From: JAAYXS01 sp043820985
GTDB lineage: Bacteria > Planctomycetota > Phycisphaerae > UBA1845 > Fen-1342
Direction: 5' to 3'
Length of the DNA: 64,000 bases
Assembly (NCBI GenBank): GCA_043820985.1
Contig: JBDRDH010000123.1
Location: forward strand, 1 to 64,000
Below are positions 17,094 through 25,697 of the stretch, piece after piece (position 1 is the first letter of the stretch; every line of letters starts with the position of its first letter). The notes below the pieces were generated by a model. That model was not told where the DNA came from, searched no databases, and was given only the letters and a program-made list of their open reading frames with translations. A program made the position numbers and the translations under genes.

Positions 17094-19277
17094 TCACTCC
17101 CTCACAATTTCGAATATCTCCACGTCGGGGCCGTCGCGGCCGGGAATTTCCGCCACGCGGCGTAAGCCACAAGCCGACAGCTCAGCAACCCATTCGTGCG
17201 TCACCGCCGGCGAAAATCCGTAACTCGTCCGCAGCCGGCGAATTTCAGACCAGGAAAATACCACATGCGTTACATCTTGGGTACGCAGCCAGGCAATACA
17301 TTCCTGTGGACTGGCCCCGGATTCCGCCTGTTCGATCCACGGGTCGCGGCTGAAGGGCACCGTGTAGTGCATGTGTGGCTGGATGTAGAACGCCCGGGCG
17401 TCGCCGACCATCCAGACATAATCGTGCTGGTTGGTAGCGGTTCTGTTGATTAGATTGGCCTTTACAAAGTACTCCGGCAAACCCAGCATTTCCACCAGGC
17501 TGACTCCTGTATTGCCGCGCCACCAGGCATCCCCGCCGCGCCACAAGCGAATCAGTGTCACGCTGCCATATATGGCCCCGGCGATTGCCAGGCACAGCAA
17601 TGCTGATCTAATTTTATGAAGATGCCGGCCACCCGAGTTATCGGACGCTCCACCCGCCAATAGCACCGCTGGGACCAACGCCACGAGCGCGAAGCGTCCT
17701 GGCATGTGTGTGCAACAGATCCACACGGCCAATATGAGTCCCAGCCACAACACCAGCAGCCACGCCCGCCGACCGGGCCATATGACGACCCCCGCCAGTG
17801 CCAGCACCCATATCACGCCGCCATACATTGGCGACTTGATCAGCTCGCTCCAGGTCAGGTACGCACGGCCGGCGACTGAATTATGCTCCTCCGGCACGCG
17901 ATGGCCCCGTGCCCATTGTTCCGCCTGTTCTGTGCTCCATGCCTTGCCGCCGAACCATTCATATGCGAAGGGATAGACTGGATTCCCCCCCAATACAGTG
18001 TTTCGGATTAGCCAGGGGCTGAACGTCAGCAGTGCGCCGATTGTAAACAGGCCGACCTGTCGTATACGCACAACCCAGGATCCACGCGAGAGCAACAGCC
18101 ATGAACAGCCCAGCGCAATCGCTACCAATGCGATCGCCGTGTATTTACAACCGCAAGCCAGGCCGGCACACAAGCCTGCTGCCAGGGCCCAACGCCAATC
18201 GACGCGTGTGCCAGGTCGGAAGTGATCCAAAACCAAACCCGCCGCCACCGCGGTGAAGAAAAGCATCCCCAACTCAACGTAAGCCAGGCAGCCGAGGTAC
18301 GCCATCCACGGTACCACTCCGGCCACCAGCGTCACCAGGAAGCGTCGCCAGCCGGGAGTCGTCCACGCCGCCAGGGCGATAATTGTCAGCACACCCAACG
18401 CGGCGTGCAGCAACTGGGCGGGGATGGCCGCCGCATGTGCGTCCCCGATCAGGTACATCAGGAGTAGATTGAGGGATTCAACCTGTTGGGGAAACGCGGC
18501 GTAGACGTTGTGCGGGAGGAAGTGAATCGCCCCCTGCTCGAAGTATTCCCGCGGTGCCTGGAGATGGTATTCCAGAACGTCATAGCCGCGCGCCTCACCC
18601 AGCCAGATAACGCCCGGCGGAAGCAGTGCCCCCAGCACCATGACCGCCAGCGGAATCGCCAGGGGTAACAAGCCCGCGCAGCGCAAGACAATAGCTGCTC
18701 TTGAGAGGGTGATTGAAACTTTAGTTCCAGATTTGTCCACGTTCAGATCATTGGTGCGAGTACGACCGGCTTGTTTTTTTGTAGCGGCCTGCGGCTCGCT
18801 GGCCGTTTTTTTAGAATCTCGTCTACGAGCCCCCTCGGCCGGCGAGCCGCCGGCCGCTACACTATCTTTCGCACTTGGGGTGGTTGTCTGAGCGCTATAT
18901 AGCCGAGCCAGCCCCAGTACGCCGCCGATGGCCAACAGTATCCAGGCCAGCACTTGGCTTAACCCCCCCACCAATCCAAGCACCTGCGTCACGATTCCCA
19001 GCAGGCCCAATCCCAACGCCAACGCCAGGCAGCATTGCTGCAGCGCCGATCGATGCCCCAAACCCAGCCACACAACCAGCCAGCCACCCCAGCCGGCGGC
19101 GGATAGCAGTAACGCCACGACGTATACGCCATCAGTCAACAGCACCACTGGCGCGGCGTGAGCCACAACCGTCACTGCACCTAGCGCGATGACTGCCAGT
19201 ACCAGCACCGGCAGACACCGCAACCAGCCGGCAGTCGGTTCGGTTGGATCATGTTTTTGAGGTAGCGCGTCAGCCAT
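17094..19277 (-). CDS. Multi-pass GT-C type glycosyltransferase with in-frame palindrome insert
   Basis: A protein of about 727 residues with some 12-13 hydrophobic segments, first gene of the four-gene minus-strand operon. The loop ARGYDVLEYHLQAPREYFEQ, then FLPHNVYAAFPQQVE, is the outer-loop pattern of GT-C glycosyltransferases that take sugars from polyprenyl phosphate. The C-terminal soluble part ends RDGPDVEIFEIVRE. Residues about 138-190 (AAGGSPAEGARRRDSKKTAS...) form a hydrophilic, repeat-derived insert between membrane segments, encoded by an 80-base inverted repeat (18781-18860). ATG 19277 is chosen over GTG 19286. Acceptor unknown. Confidence 0.75.
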   Translation of the reverse strand: MADALPQKHDPTEPTAGWLRCLPVLVLAVIALGAVTVVAHAAPVVLLTDGVYVVALLLSAAGWGGWLVVWLGLGHRSALQQCCLALALGLGLLGIVTQVLGLVGGLSQVLAWILLAIGGVLGLARLYSAQTTTPSAKDSVAAGGSPAEGARRRDSKKTASEPQAATKKQAGRTRTNDLNVDKSGTKVSITLSRAAIVLRCAGLLPLAIPLAVMVLGALLPPGVIWLGEARGYDVLEYHLQAPREYFEQGAIHFLPHNVYAAFPQQVESLNLLLMYLIGDAHAAAIPAQLLHAALGVLTIIALAAWTTPGWRRFLVTLVAGVVPWMAYLGCLAYVELGMLFFTAVAAGLVLDHFRPGTRVDWRWALAAGLCAGLACGCKYTAIALVAIALGCSWLLLSRGSWVVRIRQVGLFTIGALLTFSPWLIRNTVLGGNPVYPFAYEWFGGKAWSTEQAEQWARGHRVPEEHNSVAGRAYLTWSELIKSPMYGGVIWVLALAGVVIWPGRRAWLLVLWLGLILAVWICCTHMPGRFALVALVPAVLLAGGASDNSGGRHLHKIRSALLCLAIAGAIYGSVTLIRLWRGGDAWWRGNTGVSLVEMLGLPEYFVKANLINRTATNQHDYVWMVGDARAFYIQPHMHYTVPFSRDPWIEQAESGASPQECIAWLRTQDVTHVVFSWSEIRRLRTSYGFSPAVTHEWVAELSACGLRRVAEIPGRDGPDVEIFEIVRE
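18781..18860. repeat. 80-base inverted repeat (GTAGCGGCC family) inside a coding sequence
   Basis: The left arm (18781-18805) starts GTAGCGGCCTGCGGCTCGCT and the right arm (18836-18860) ends GCCGCCGGCCGCTAC. The 25-base arms match at 23 positions. Related single or paired arms occur in many gaps of this window, for example near 29155, 31532, 35559, 35799, 40534 and 56109-56401. Confidence 0.88.
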
Positions 19278-19457
19278 GAAGTGCACAACATCGACGCAAA
19301 CGGCTTTGGAGTCAATCGGCGTAGCGGGCCGAGCCAGTCTGCTCGTGGCGGTCGTTGTACGTCCAGATGCTCAGATGCTCGTTACCTCCCCCGCCGAACG
19401 CCGCCCCCGCTGTTCGGTAGAAGGCCAAACTAATGGTATTTCACCCTTTTGCACCCG

Positions 19458-20033
19458 TCATGGCAGGCGGTCTGTATGTGGTTGGGAGCTCGGATCGTTC
19501 GATTCTATCGGCGATTCAATACCAACACAGTCCTTCAACCAACGGTCCCAATCTGGTTCACCCGTGGTGCCTTTCCGACGAAACCCATCTCGCATGTTTG
19601 CCAAGCGCGTTTGAACCTTGTGCAGAGCCTGTATCTCCTTCGTGACCTCCAGTCGCACATACGCCCTGGGGACCTCATCTTCCGGTGCGTGCGCTAGCTC
19701 GTTGGGTTCTGGAAAACAGAACTCCACACGTTTTGCATAGCCACCGTGCACCCACCCTACATCTGGAACATCCCAATCAAAGTCATCTGCTGCCGTGATA
19801 AGCAGATTGCTTTTGATCAGATCACCAATTCCACTTGGCGGCTCGGAGAAGCACTGTTCATACTTCATTGCTGCCATGCCAACTGCGAAGAGTGTCTGTC
19901 TAGCAGCGATGCCGCGATAGCTGTTCTGCTGGTTTGCCAGCGACCACGTCATAATCCTCGGCCAGAGAAGATAACCCAAGACACCGACACATACCGGTAC
20001 TACCAACAGATATACAACGTGCTTCGTCTTCAT
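19458..20033 (-). CDS. Membrane-anchored hypothetical protein
   Basis: 191 residues from the ATG at 20033. One N-terminal membrane segment (VVYLLVVPVCVGVLGYLLW) is followed by a soluble, probably periplasmic domain that I do not recognise. ANQQNSYRGIAARQTLFAVGMAAMKYEQ could be a helix after the membrane, as in pseudopilin-like proteins, but the FTLxE motif is absent. The frame extends 55 codons upstream, but those overlap the neighbour's end and look unconserved. It lies 34 bases downstream of the SecD-like lipoprotein gene, probably in one operon. Confidence 0.6.
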   Translation of the reverse strand: MKTKHVVYLLVVPVCVGVLGYLLWPRIMTWSLANQQNSYRGIAARQTLFAVGMAAMKYEQCFSEPPSGIGDLIKSNLLITAADDFDWDVPDVGWVHGGYAKRVEFCFPEPNELAHAPEDEVPRAYVRLEVTKEIQALHKVQTRLANMRDGFRRKGTTGEPDWDRWLKDCVGIESPIESNDPSSQPHTDRLP

Positions 20034-20067
20034 GCGTGGTGCCTCGCAATGACTGTGCCTACGCCCT

Positions 20068-20574
20068 TCATTTCTCTTCGCCCTCGTCTGATAGGCCTCC
20101 CGCCTGAATTCGTCGTGCCACCTCCTTGGCACGCTCGATTGAGTCAAATGGCCCCACATATAGGAATGTGCATGTCCACTCGTCTGGTATCCGATCATGC
20201 TGTATGACTATTCCATCGAGTATTATCGCTACAGTCATTCCGACGCGTTCACATCCCCACTTGTTGATCTGTATTATCATCTTCTTCCGAACGGGCACCC
20301 CAACAACCCAACCGGGTCTCCATTCCATCACTCTCGCTAACTCATAGCTGCAGTCCCCAAGATCAAGCGCGGCTGTTGGCGTACGATAGAACGTACGGTC
20401 TTCCTGATCTGCTACCGCGACGCTATGAATACTATCCTGTGTCAAGCTCACAGTGACAATCTGCAAATAGACGTTATTCGCCGCGGGCTGCGACGTGGGT
20501 TGCGGGCGTGAACACCCAGCGAGGGATAGACATAGCAAGATTGACCAGGTCGCCATAATTGCTAGGGCTGTCAT
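20068..20574 (-). CDS. Lipoprotein with SecDF P1-head-like domain
   Basis: 168 residues. The signal peptide ends at the lipobox SLAGC (ATG 20574). The mature part has TFYRTPTAALDLGDC and, near the end, VGMTVAIILDGIVIQHDRIP followed by FDSIERAKEVARRIQAGGL. This matches the P1 head of SecD, where a strand reading LAIVLDGKVxSAPxI precedes the helix with ALxLRAGAL. In SecD that domain grips the emerging substrate; a free lipoprotein copy without membrane segments cannot be a translocase and its job is unknown. Followed closely by a membrane-anchored protein gene. Confidence 0.6.
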   Translation of the reverse strand: MTALAIMATWSILLCLSLAGCSRPQPTSQPAANNVYLQIVTVSLTQDSIHSVAVADQEDRTFYRTPTAALDLGDCSYELARVMEWRPGWVVGVPVRKKMIIQINKWGCERVGMTVAIILDGIVIQHDRIPDEWTCTFLYVGPFDSIERAKEVARRIQAGGLSDEGEEK

Positions 20575-20951
20575 AGTGCGTATGTGCACTGATGTTCCTC
20601 CTGTTGCAGGATGAGGTCTACCCGTCAGATTAATGGCGGCGACCAATTTCGGGGACACCATATTTAATTCCCACACGACATCGGCTGTGGGCCACGTTTC
20701 CTCGGGCTCAGGACACGTAAGATACTTGGACATCCCTCAACCACGACTCGTGCCAGCCTGGCCATAAATAAACGCTAGGCCAACCGGTCCAATCCGTCAA
20801 TAATGCAGCATGGTGCCCCAGGAATTGCCCTAACGTCTCGACCGGGGTGGAGCCCGGTCGCTACGTATTTATTGTTTTGCAAGCCACCAGAAAGCTACGG
20901 GGCGACGAGACGTCGGCCGCTACGGAATTGTGCATTATCTGGAATACTAAT
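20575..20951. other. Gap with GTAGCGGCC-type repeats
   Basis: No gene. Positions 20840-20925 carry two related palindromic pieces, GACCGGGGTGGAGCCCGGTC followed by GCTACG, and GGCGACGAGACGTCGGCC followed by GCTACGG. Both end in the CGCTACG tail typical of the dispersed family in this window. Confidence 0.55.
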
Positions 20952-22028
20952 TCAGTGTGTCTGGTAGCACTCGGCGGGGGCGATGTGTTCGGGCCAGATG
21001 TTTAGGTTGTGGAGGTACTGGCGCACGTGCGTGCATAAATGACATTTGTCGGCGTAGCCGGTGGGTGATTCCTGGTATCCGAATTCAGCGGCACGTTGCA
21101 TCAGCTCATAACTACCACCGGTGACGAGCGGCTCTACCACGGGGTGCTCACACCAGTTGGCGGCAAAATCCTGCCAGATTTCCTCCACGGTGCGTTCGTG
21201 GGCACACCCCAGTACGATTCCGCTACATACGCCGGGGAAAATGTTGCCGTAGGCATCGATGTGCACGTGTCGGCTACCCAGTACGGCTTTCTGGCAGTTA
21301 TCGTGCGCGAAATGGCGGGCGGGATAACGTGGCAGGAGACTGGCTAGGCACACTGCCGCCCGTCCGCTCAGGCGTTCCCTATGGCGTTGGATAGCTTCAA
21401 TCCGGGCTTGTTGGAGTTGATCAGGACTCAGCCGACGTGGATCGACCGGTTGGTGGAAAAAGTCCCACCAGCGCACGCGCACCCGGCTACGCCCCAGGAC
21501 CTGGCGGGCGATCCGGACACAGCGCTCCACGCGCTCGAACGGAATATATTCCTGGTGATAGATGTCCGTGCTGATTACCAGCTTTTCCATGCCCAGGGCA
21601 TCGAGCAATTCGAGGCGGTTGCGGGTCAGGTTGTCGTCGGTGGCCCAGAAGGCGTTGGTCTCGATTTTTTCCAGGGGTGACAGGTGGGCGTCACGGGCGG
21701 CGCGGACAATGCCCGCCAGTCGGGGCCAATCGCGAAACGGTTCGCCACCCGCCAAGTGAATGCGCATCCGCAGGCCGTGGCTGGCGGCAAGTGCATCCAG
21801 GCTCTGCCAAAGCCGCACGGCGGTGGCCACATCCATGTCGCCGGCGTGCTGTGGGCCACTGTAAACATAACAAAAGGCGCACCTGGCGTTGCACCAGTAG
21901 GTTACGAACAGACCGGCAAATTCCCAGACAGCCAGTTCGGGCTGGTTGCCGTCGTGTACCTCGTTATGTTGCGGCTGTGGGGGCAATTTGTTCTTCACCA
22001 GTGTAACAATGGACTGGTCACGGACCAT
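20952..22028 (-). CDS. Radical SAM protein with C-terminal Cys cluster
   Basis: 358 residues from ATG 22028. The 4Fe-4S/SAM motif is CNARCAFC (CxxxCxxC), followed by LAGGEPF, the usual SAM-contacting GGEP. The C-terminal part has DNCQKAV, a HIDAYGNIFPGVCSG strand as in SPASM-type enzymes, LGCAHERTVEEIW, and a late CxxC in DKCHLCTHV, which suggests an auxiliary cluster. The family and substrate are not recognised. A longer frame from TTG 22115 would overlap the divergent gene and is disfavoured. Confidence 0.8.
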   Translation of the reverse strand: MVRDQSIVTLVKNKLPPQPQHNEVHDGNQPELAVWEFAGLFVTYWCNARCAFCYVYSGPQHAGDMDVATAVRLWQSLDALAASHGLRMRIHLAGGEPFRDWPRLAGIVRAARDAHLSPLEKIETNAFWATDDNLTRNRLELLDALGMEKLVISTDIYHQEYIPFERVERCVRIARQVLGRSRVRVRWWDFFHQPVDPRRLSPDQLQQARIEAIQRHRERLSGRAAVCLASLLPRYPARHFAHDNCQKAVLGSRHVHIDAYGNIFPGVCSGIVLGCAHERTVEEIWQDFAANWCEHPVVEPLVTGGSYELMQRAAEFGYQESPTGYADKCHLCTHVRQYLHNLNIWPEHIAPAECYQTH

Positions 22029-22168
22029 CCGTGTCTGCTGTTCTTGTGGAAGTATATCCGCGACCGCCCGCTTAGGGGGATACGTCAATCCAGTTGACGG
22101 CGGACGAATGTGCAAGTAGCGTAATTCATAGTGGTAAGGCCCGTTCCGGGATATTGCAGAGGCCGCGG

Positions 22169-22672
22169 ATGAGACGTCACCATCTGGCGCAGATTCTCAT
22201 GACATACACCCGTTGTCCAGCGGACCGTCTGGCCGCGCAATTGGAGCAGCGGCTGCTGGAGGAACCGCGCTGTCCGGCGACTCGTTACCTGCTGGCTTGC
22301 CAGTGTTTTGACCGTGGCCGCACGGCGCTGGCGGTCCGCCATATGATGATCGCCCATCATGCCGAGCCGCAGTTCGAATCCGCCGCCCTGCTGGTATTCG
22401 CCGGCTTGAACTGGATCGGCGCGCATGGCCAGGACCTGCTCCCGGTGCTATTGAAGACCTGGGAGGAATTTCGGCGGCCCGAATTCGACCGTCGGCCCAA
22501 GGAGCGGATTCTGCTGGACGCCTTCGCCGAGCGCGATCCGGGGCTGGAGAGTGTCTCGCCACTGGCACGCCGATTGTGGCGTTTGCCGATCCAGATGCTA
22601 CGTTCACAGATTCGGGCCGCGGTATCGTCGCGCGATGCCGGACTGTATCCCCTGCTGATCGCGCCAGCCTGA
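22169..22672 (+). CDS. Hypothetical protein heading a mannose-transfer operon
   Basis: About 167 residues, mostly helical with TPR-like character (RLAAQLEQRLLEEPRCPATR, then YLLACQCFDRGRTALAVRH), but no clear repeat register. ATG 22169 follows AGAGG; ATG 22199 is an alternative. No signal peptide. It ends 28 bases before a Dpm1-type gene on the same strand, so a role with these glycosyltransferases is likely but unproven. Confidence 0.6.
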   Translation: MRRHHLAQILMTYTRCPADRLAAQLEQRLLEEPRCPATRYLLACQCFDRGRTALAVRHMMIAHHAEPQFESAALLVFAGLNWIGAHGQDLLPVLLKTWEEFRRPEFDRRPKERILLDAFAERDPGLESVSPLARRLWRLPIQMLRSQIRAAVSSRDAGLYPLLIAPA

Positions 22673-22700
22673 TGCCCCGTTCAAGGAGCTTTTAGGAAAC

Positions 22701-23402
22701 ATGCTGCTGTCCATCGTCATACCCGTGTACAACGAAAAAGACACTCTGTTCACGATCATTCGGAAGGTGCTGGATTCTCCGGTTGAGTTGGAGCGTGAAA
22801 TCGTACTGGTAGACGACTGTTCGACCGATGGCACGCCGGATCTGTATCCACGCCTGCCCCAGGAGTTTCCCAACGCCAATATCAAGTTGGTGAAGCACAA
22901 GCGCAACCAGGGCAAGGGCGCCGCTCTGCGGACCGGCTATCGTGAAGCCACCGGCGATATCATTTTGGTCCAGGACGCCGATCTCGAATACGACCCGGCC
23001 GACTATCCCAAGCTGGTACAACCCATCATCGACGACCGGGCCGACGTCGTTTATGGCTCGCGCTATCTGACCGGCGACGCGCACCGGGTCATGTTCTACT
23101 GGCACACCATGGGAAACAAGATCCTGACCCTGCTGTCCAACATGTTCACCAATCTGTATCTGACCGATATGGAAACTTGCTATAAGGTCTTCAAGGCCGA
23201 AGTGATCAAGAGTATTACCCTCAAGTCGAACCGCTTTGGCGTCGAGCCCGAGGTAACCGCCAAGGTGGCGCGCGGCGGCTGGCGCGTCTTCGAGGTCGGG
23301 ATCAGTTACGCCGGCCGCTCGTACGGCGAAGGTAAGAAGATCACCTGGCGCGACGGTCTGAAGGCGATTTTCTGCATAGTGCGCTATGCAATTGCAAATT
23401 GA
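22701..23402 (+). CDS. Family 2 glycosyltransferase (dolichyl-phosphate mannose synthase-like)
   Basis: A 233-residue GT-A enzyme: SIVIPVYNEKDTLFTII at the N-terminus, VLVDDCSTDGT in the nucleotide site, QDADLEYDP as the metal-binding DxD region (about 91-99), and KRNQGKGAALRTG. There is no membrane segment. Likely reaction: transfer of hexose from a GDP- or UDP-sugar to polyprenyl phosphate at the cytoplasmic membrane face. ATG 22701 follows AGGAGC and AGGAAAC. The gene is followed after 30 bases by a second Dpm1-type gene. Confidence 0.88.
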   Translation: MLLSIVIPVYNEKDTLFTIIRKVLDSPVELEREIVLVDDCSTDGTPDLYPRLPQEFPNANIKLVKHKRNQGKGAALRTGYREATGDIILVQDADLEYDPADYPKLVQPIIDDRADVVYGSRYLTGDAHRVMFYWHTMGNKILTLLSNMFTNLYLTDMETCYKVFKAEVIKSITLKSNRFGVEPEVTAKVARGGWRVFEVGISYAGRSYGEGKKITWRDGLKAIFCIVRYAIAN

Positions 23403-23432
23403 GAACAAACCACGGCCGGCACGCAGTTAAAC

Positions 23433-24149
23433 ATGTATCACCCGCCGCTATCCACGACGGTCGTTGTTCCAACTTATAACGAGCGCGAGAATCTGGGGCC
23501 GCTCGCCCAGCGGGTTTTCAGCGTACTGACCACGGATAACTGCGAACTTCTGGTTGTGGATGACGATTCGCCGGACGGTACGGCCGAGTTGGTCGACGAG
23601 CTCGCGCGTGAATACCCGATTCGTTGCCTGGTTCGTCGTGACGAGCGCGGGCTGGCGACCGCCGTGATCGCGGGACTGCGTGCCGCGCGGGGTGAATTGA
23701 TCGTTTCGATGGACGCGGACTTGTCACACCCGCCCGAGGCTATTCCGGCTCTCCTGGCGGCGCTGGATGATCCGGATGTCAACATGGCGATCGGCAGCCG
23801 CTTCGTACCGGGCGGACAGGTTGATTCGGACTGGCCCTGGCATCGGCAACTCAATAGTTGGGCGGCCCGGATGCTGGCGCGGCCGCTGACCAATGTGCGC
23901 GACATGATGGCGGGTTTCTTCGCTGTCCGGCGGAATGAGCTGACTTTGGATAACTTACACCCCATCGGCTACAAGATCGCCTTGGAACTGATCGTGCGCC
24001 ACCGGTGGAAGCACGTGGTCGAAGTGCCCATTTCATTCGCCGACCGCGCGGCCGGTCAGACGAAGCTAAATCTGGCCGAGCAGTTTCGCTACCTGCGGCA
24101 CTTGTGGCGTTTGTACCACTACATGCTCTCTGGACGCAAGCAACCATGA
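23433..24149 (+). CDS. Polyprenol monophosphomannose synthase-like glycosyltransferase
   Basis: 238 residues, closest by eye to bacterial polyprenol monophosphomannose synthases. Motifs: VVVPTYNERENLGPL, VVDDDSPDGTAELV, and MDADLSHPPEAIP (about 90-102), the last being the classical Dpm1 metal and donor site. MMAGFFAVRR and PIGYKIALELI are also Dpm1 landmarks. The product would be polyprenyl-phosphate-mannose, the donor for GT-C/GT87 mannosyltransferases. Its stop overlaps the start of the GT87 gene as ATGA (24146-24149), which ties donor synthesis to use. Confidence 0.88.
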   Translation: MYHPPLSTTVVVPTYNERENLGPLAQRVFSVLTTDNCELLVVDDDSPDGTAELVDELAREYPIRCLVRRDERGLATAVIAGLRAARGELIVSMDADLSHPPEAIPALLAALDDPDVNMAIGSRFVPGGQVDSDWPWHRQLNSWAARMLARPLTNVRDMMAGFFAVRRNELTLDNLHPIGYKIALELIVRHRWKHVVEVPISFADRAAGQTKLNLAEQFRYLRHLWRLYHYMLSGRKQP

Positions 24150-25420
24150 TCGCTCCGGCTGATCCTAAACCACAACGCTGGCTGGCCGGCTGGCAGCCGC
24201 TACTCATCGCCGGCGCGGTGTTCGTGGTGGTGATGTGCGTGATCGTGGCGAAGCGGGCTGAGGGCACAACCGATTTTCGCGATTACTGGCAAACCGCCGT
24301 CCATTTTCAGAAAACCGGGCAGATCACCGAGGAGCATGGCGTACATAACTATTTGCCGTTCTTCGCGATCTTCATGACACCCTGGAGTTTTCTGCCGCTG
24401 CGCGTGGCCATCGTGCTCTTCACGTTGATGTCGCTGGGCTTGCTTGGTCTGACCATAACAATGGTCGAGATGCTGCTGAATAACAAGCTAGGTGCCAAGC
24501 CGCGGCGGGCACTGTTGATCACACTGGGTTTGATACTCGCCTATGTCGTCTCCAGCAGCGTGCTGGCGACGGTAAACATTCTGGTGCTGTTCCTGATTAT
24601 CGCGACCTGGTTTCTCGTGGAGCGCGGCCACGAGTGGCAAGCCGGGGTGCCGCTGGGTCTGGCCGTGCTGATTAAGGTGTTACCGGCGGCTCTGATCGTT
24701 TTTTTCCTGCTAAACCGCCGCTGGCGCGTGGCCGGCGTCAGCCTGGCGACGATCGTGATCCTGGGATTTGGCTTGCCGCTGCTGTCGATTGGACCCGAGC
24801 AGACCATCGCGCGTCACCGGCAATTCCGTCAGACGGCCATGCGCGATCATTCGGCATACAGCACCATCCACGCCGAGAAACCGCTCAAGGCCAAGTACAA
24901 CAACAATTCACTACCAATCGTCTTGCGGCACCTGCTGACGCGGATCGACGCCAACGCTGGCGAGGTCGAGGATGCCATTTACGTCAACTTTGCTGAACTA
25001 CCACCGCGCGCCATCTGGTGGTTGTACATGGCTGTGATGCTGGTGTTAGTCGGGGCAACACTGTTCGTCACCTTGCGTGGTCCGCCGAAATGGCCGCCGG
25101 ACTCGATCGACGACGGCCGGGTGGTGCGGGCGCAATTCGGCCTGTGGACCTGCCTGATGCTGATCGCATCCCCCCTGCTGTGGACGCACTATATCGTCTG
25201 GGCGTACTGGCCGCTGGCGGTGGTCACCGATCATGGTGAGCGTTACCTGAGTCGGACCAGACGCATCCATGTTTGGTCGGCGAGCGCCCTGCTGGTTTGG
25301 CTGGCGGGGGCCATACTCCTGGCCTGGCCCGCCGCCCGCGCCACCGGCGCGCAAATGGCGGCGTTGATCGTCCTGTGGGGGATTCTATTGCGGTTATCAA
25401 TGCGTGCTGAGCAGACATGA
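24146..25420 (+). CDS. GT87 (DUF2029) membrane mannosyltransferase
   Basis: 424 residues with about 10 membrane segments. The first outer loop has RAEGTTDFRDYWQTAVHF; the Asp-rich RDY pattern matches GT87 enzymes that use polyprenyl-phosphate-mannose. The later segments HNYLPFFAIFMTPWSFLPL and LGLAVLIKVLPAALIVFFLL are typical of the family. ATG 24146 overlaps the upstream Dpm1-type gene. Acceptor unknown; candidates are a lipid-linked glycan or a surface glycolipid. Confidence 0.85.
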   Translation: MIAPADPKPQRWLAGWQPLLIAGAVFVVVMCVIVAKRAEGTTDFRDYWQTAVHFQKTGQITEEHGVHNYLPFFAIFMTPWSFLPLRVAIVLFTLMSLGLLGLTITMVEMLLNNKLGAKPRRALLITLGLILAYVVSSSVLATVNILVLFLIIATWFLVERGHEWQAGVPLGLAVLIKVLPAALIVFFLLNRRWRVAGVSLATIVILGFGLPLLSIGPEQTIARHRQFRQTAMRDHSAYSTIHAEKPLKAKYNNNSLPIVLRHLLTRIDANAGEVEDAIYVNFAELPPRAIWWLYMAVMLVLVGATLFVTLRGPPKWPPDSIDDGRVVRAQFGLWTCLMLIASPLLWTHYIVWAYWPLAVVTDHGERYLSRTRRIHVWSASALLVWLAGAILLAWPAARATGAQMAALIVLWGILLRLSMRAEQT

Positions 25421-25697
25421 GTGCAGCAACTCAGAGCGCGAGCGCGTCCTTCCCAATCCGAGCCCCGAGCGCAAGCGAGTGGGTTATGAGTAACGAGTAA
25501 CGAGTAGCGAGTTGAGTTAAGAATGCGGAGTTAAGAGTTCAGATTAGCGCGTTGTAACCGTTCTTGTAACTCAATCCTCAATCCCCGATCCTCAATCCTT
25601 CCCCTCCGCGTCCTTTGTCCTGGCGCGCCGGGATCTTGGCGGTTACCATGCCCCGGACATCAATCTGAACTCGCCACTCGTTATCTGCCACATTCAA
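25421..25697. other. Gap with degenerate direct repeats
   Basis: No gene. It holds the phrase CCAATCCGAGCCCCGAGCGCAAGCGAG (split form of a family also near 31.6, 45.2, 48.2 and 56.2 kb), then short repeats of GAGTAACGAGTAACGAGTAGCGAGTT. These look like remnants of dispersed elements. Confidence 0.5.

Noticed and set aside
20840..20925. Paired hairpins that might be a riboswitch upstream of the SecD-like gene
   Set aside because: The sequence belongs to the dispersed GTAGCGGCC family found in many unrelated gaps and is about 270 bases from the start codon.
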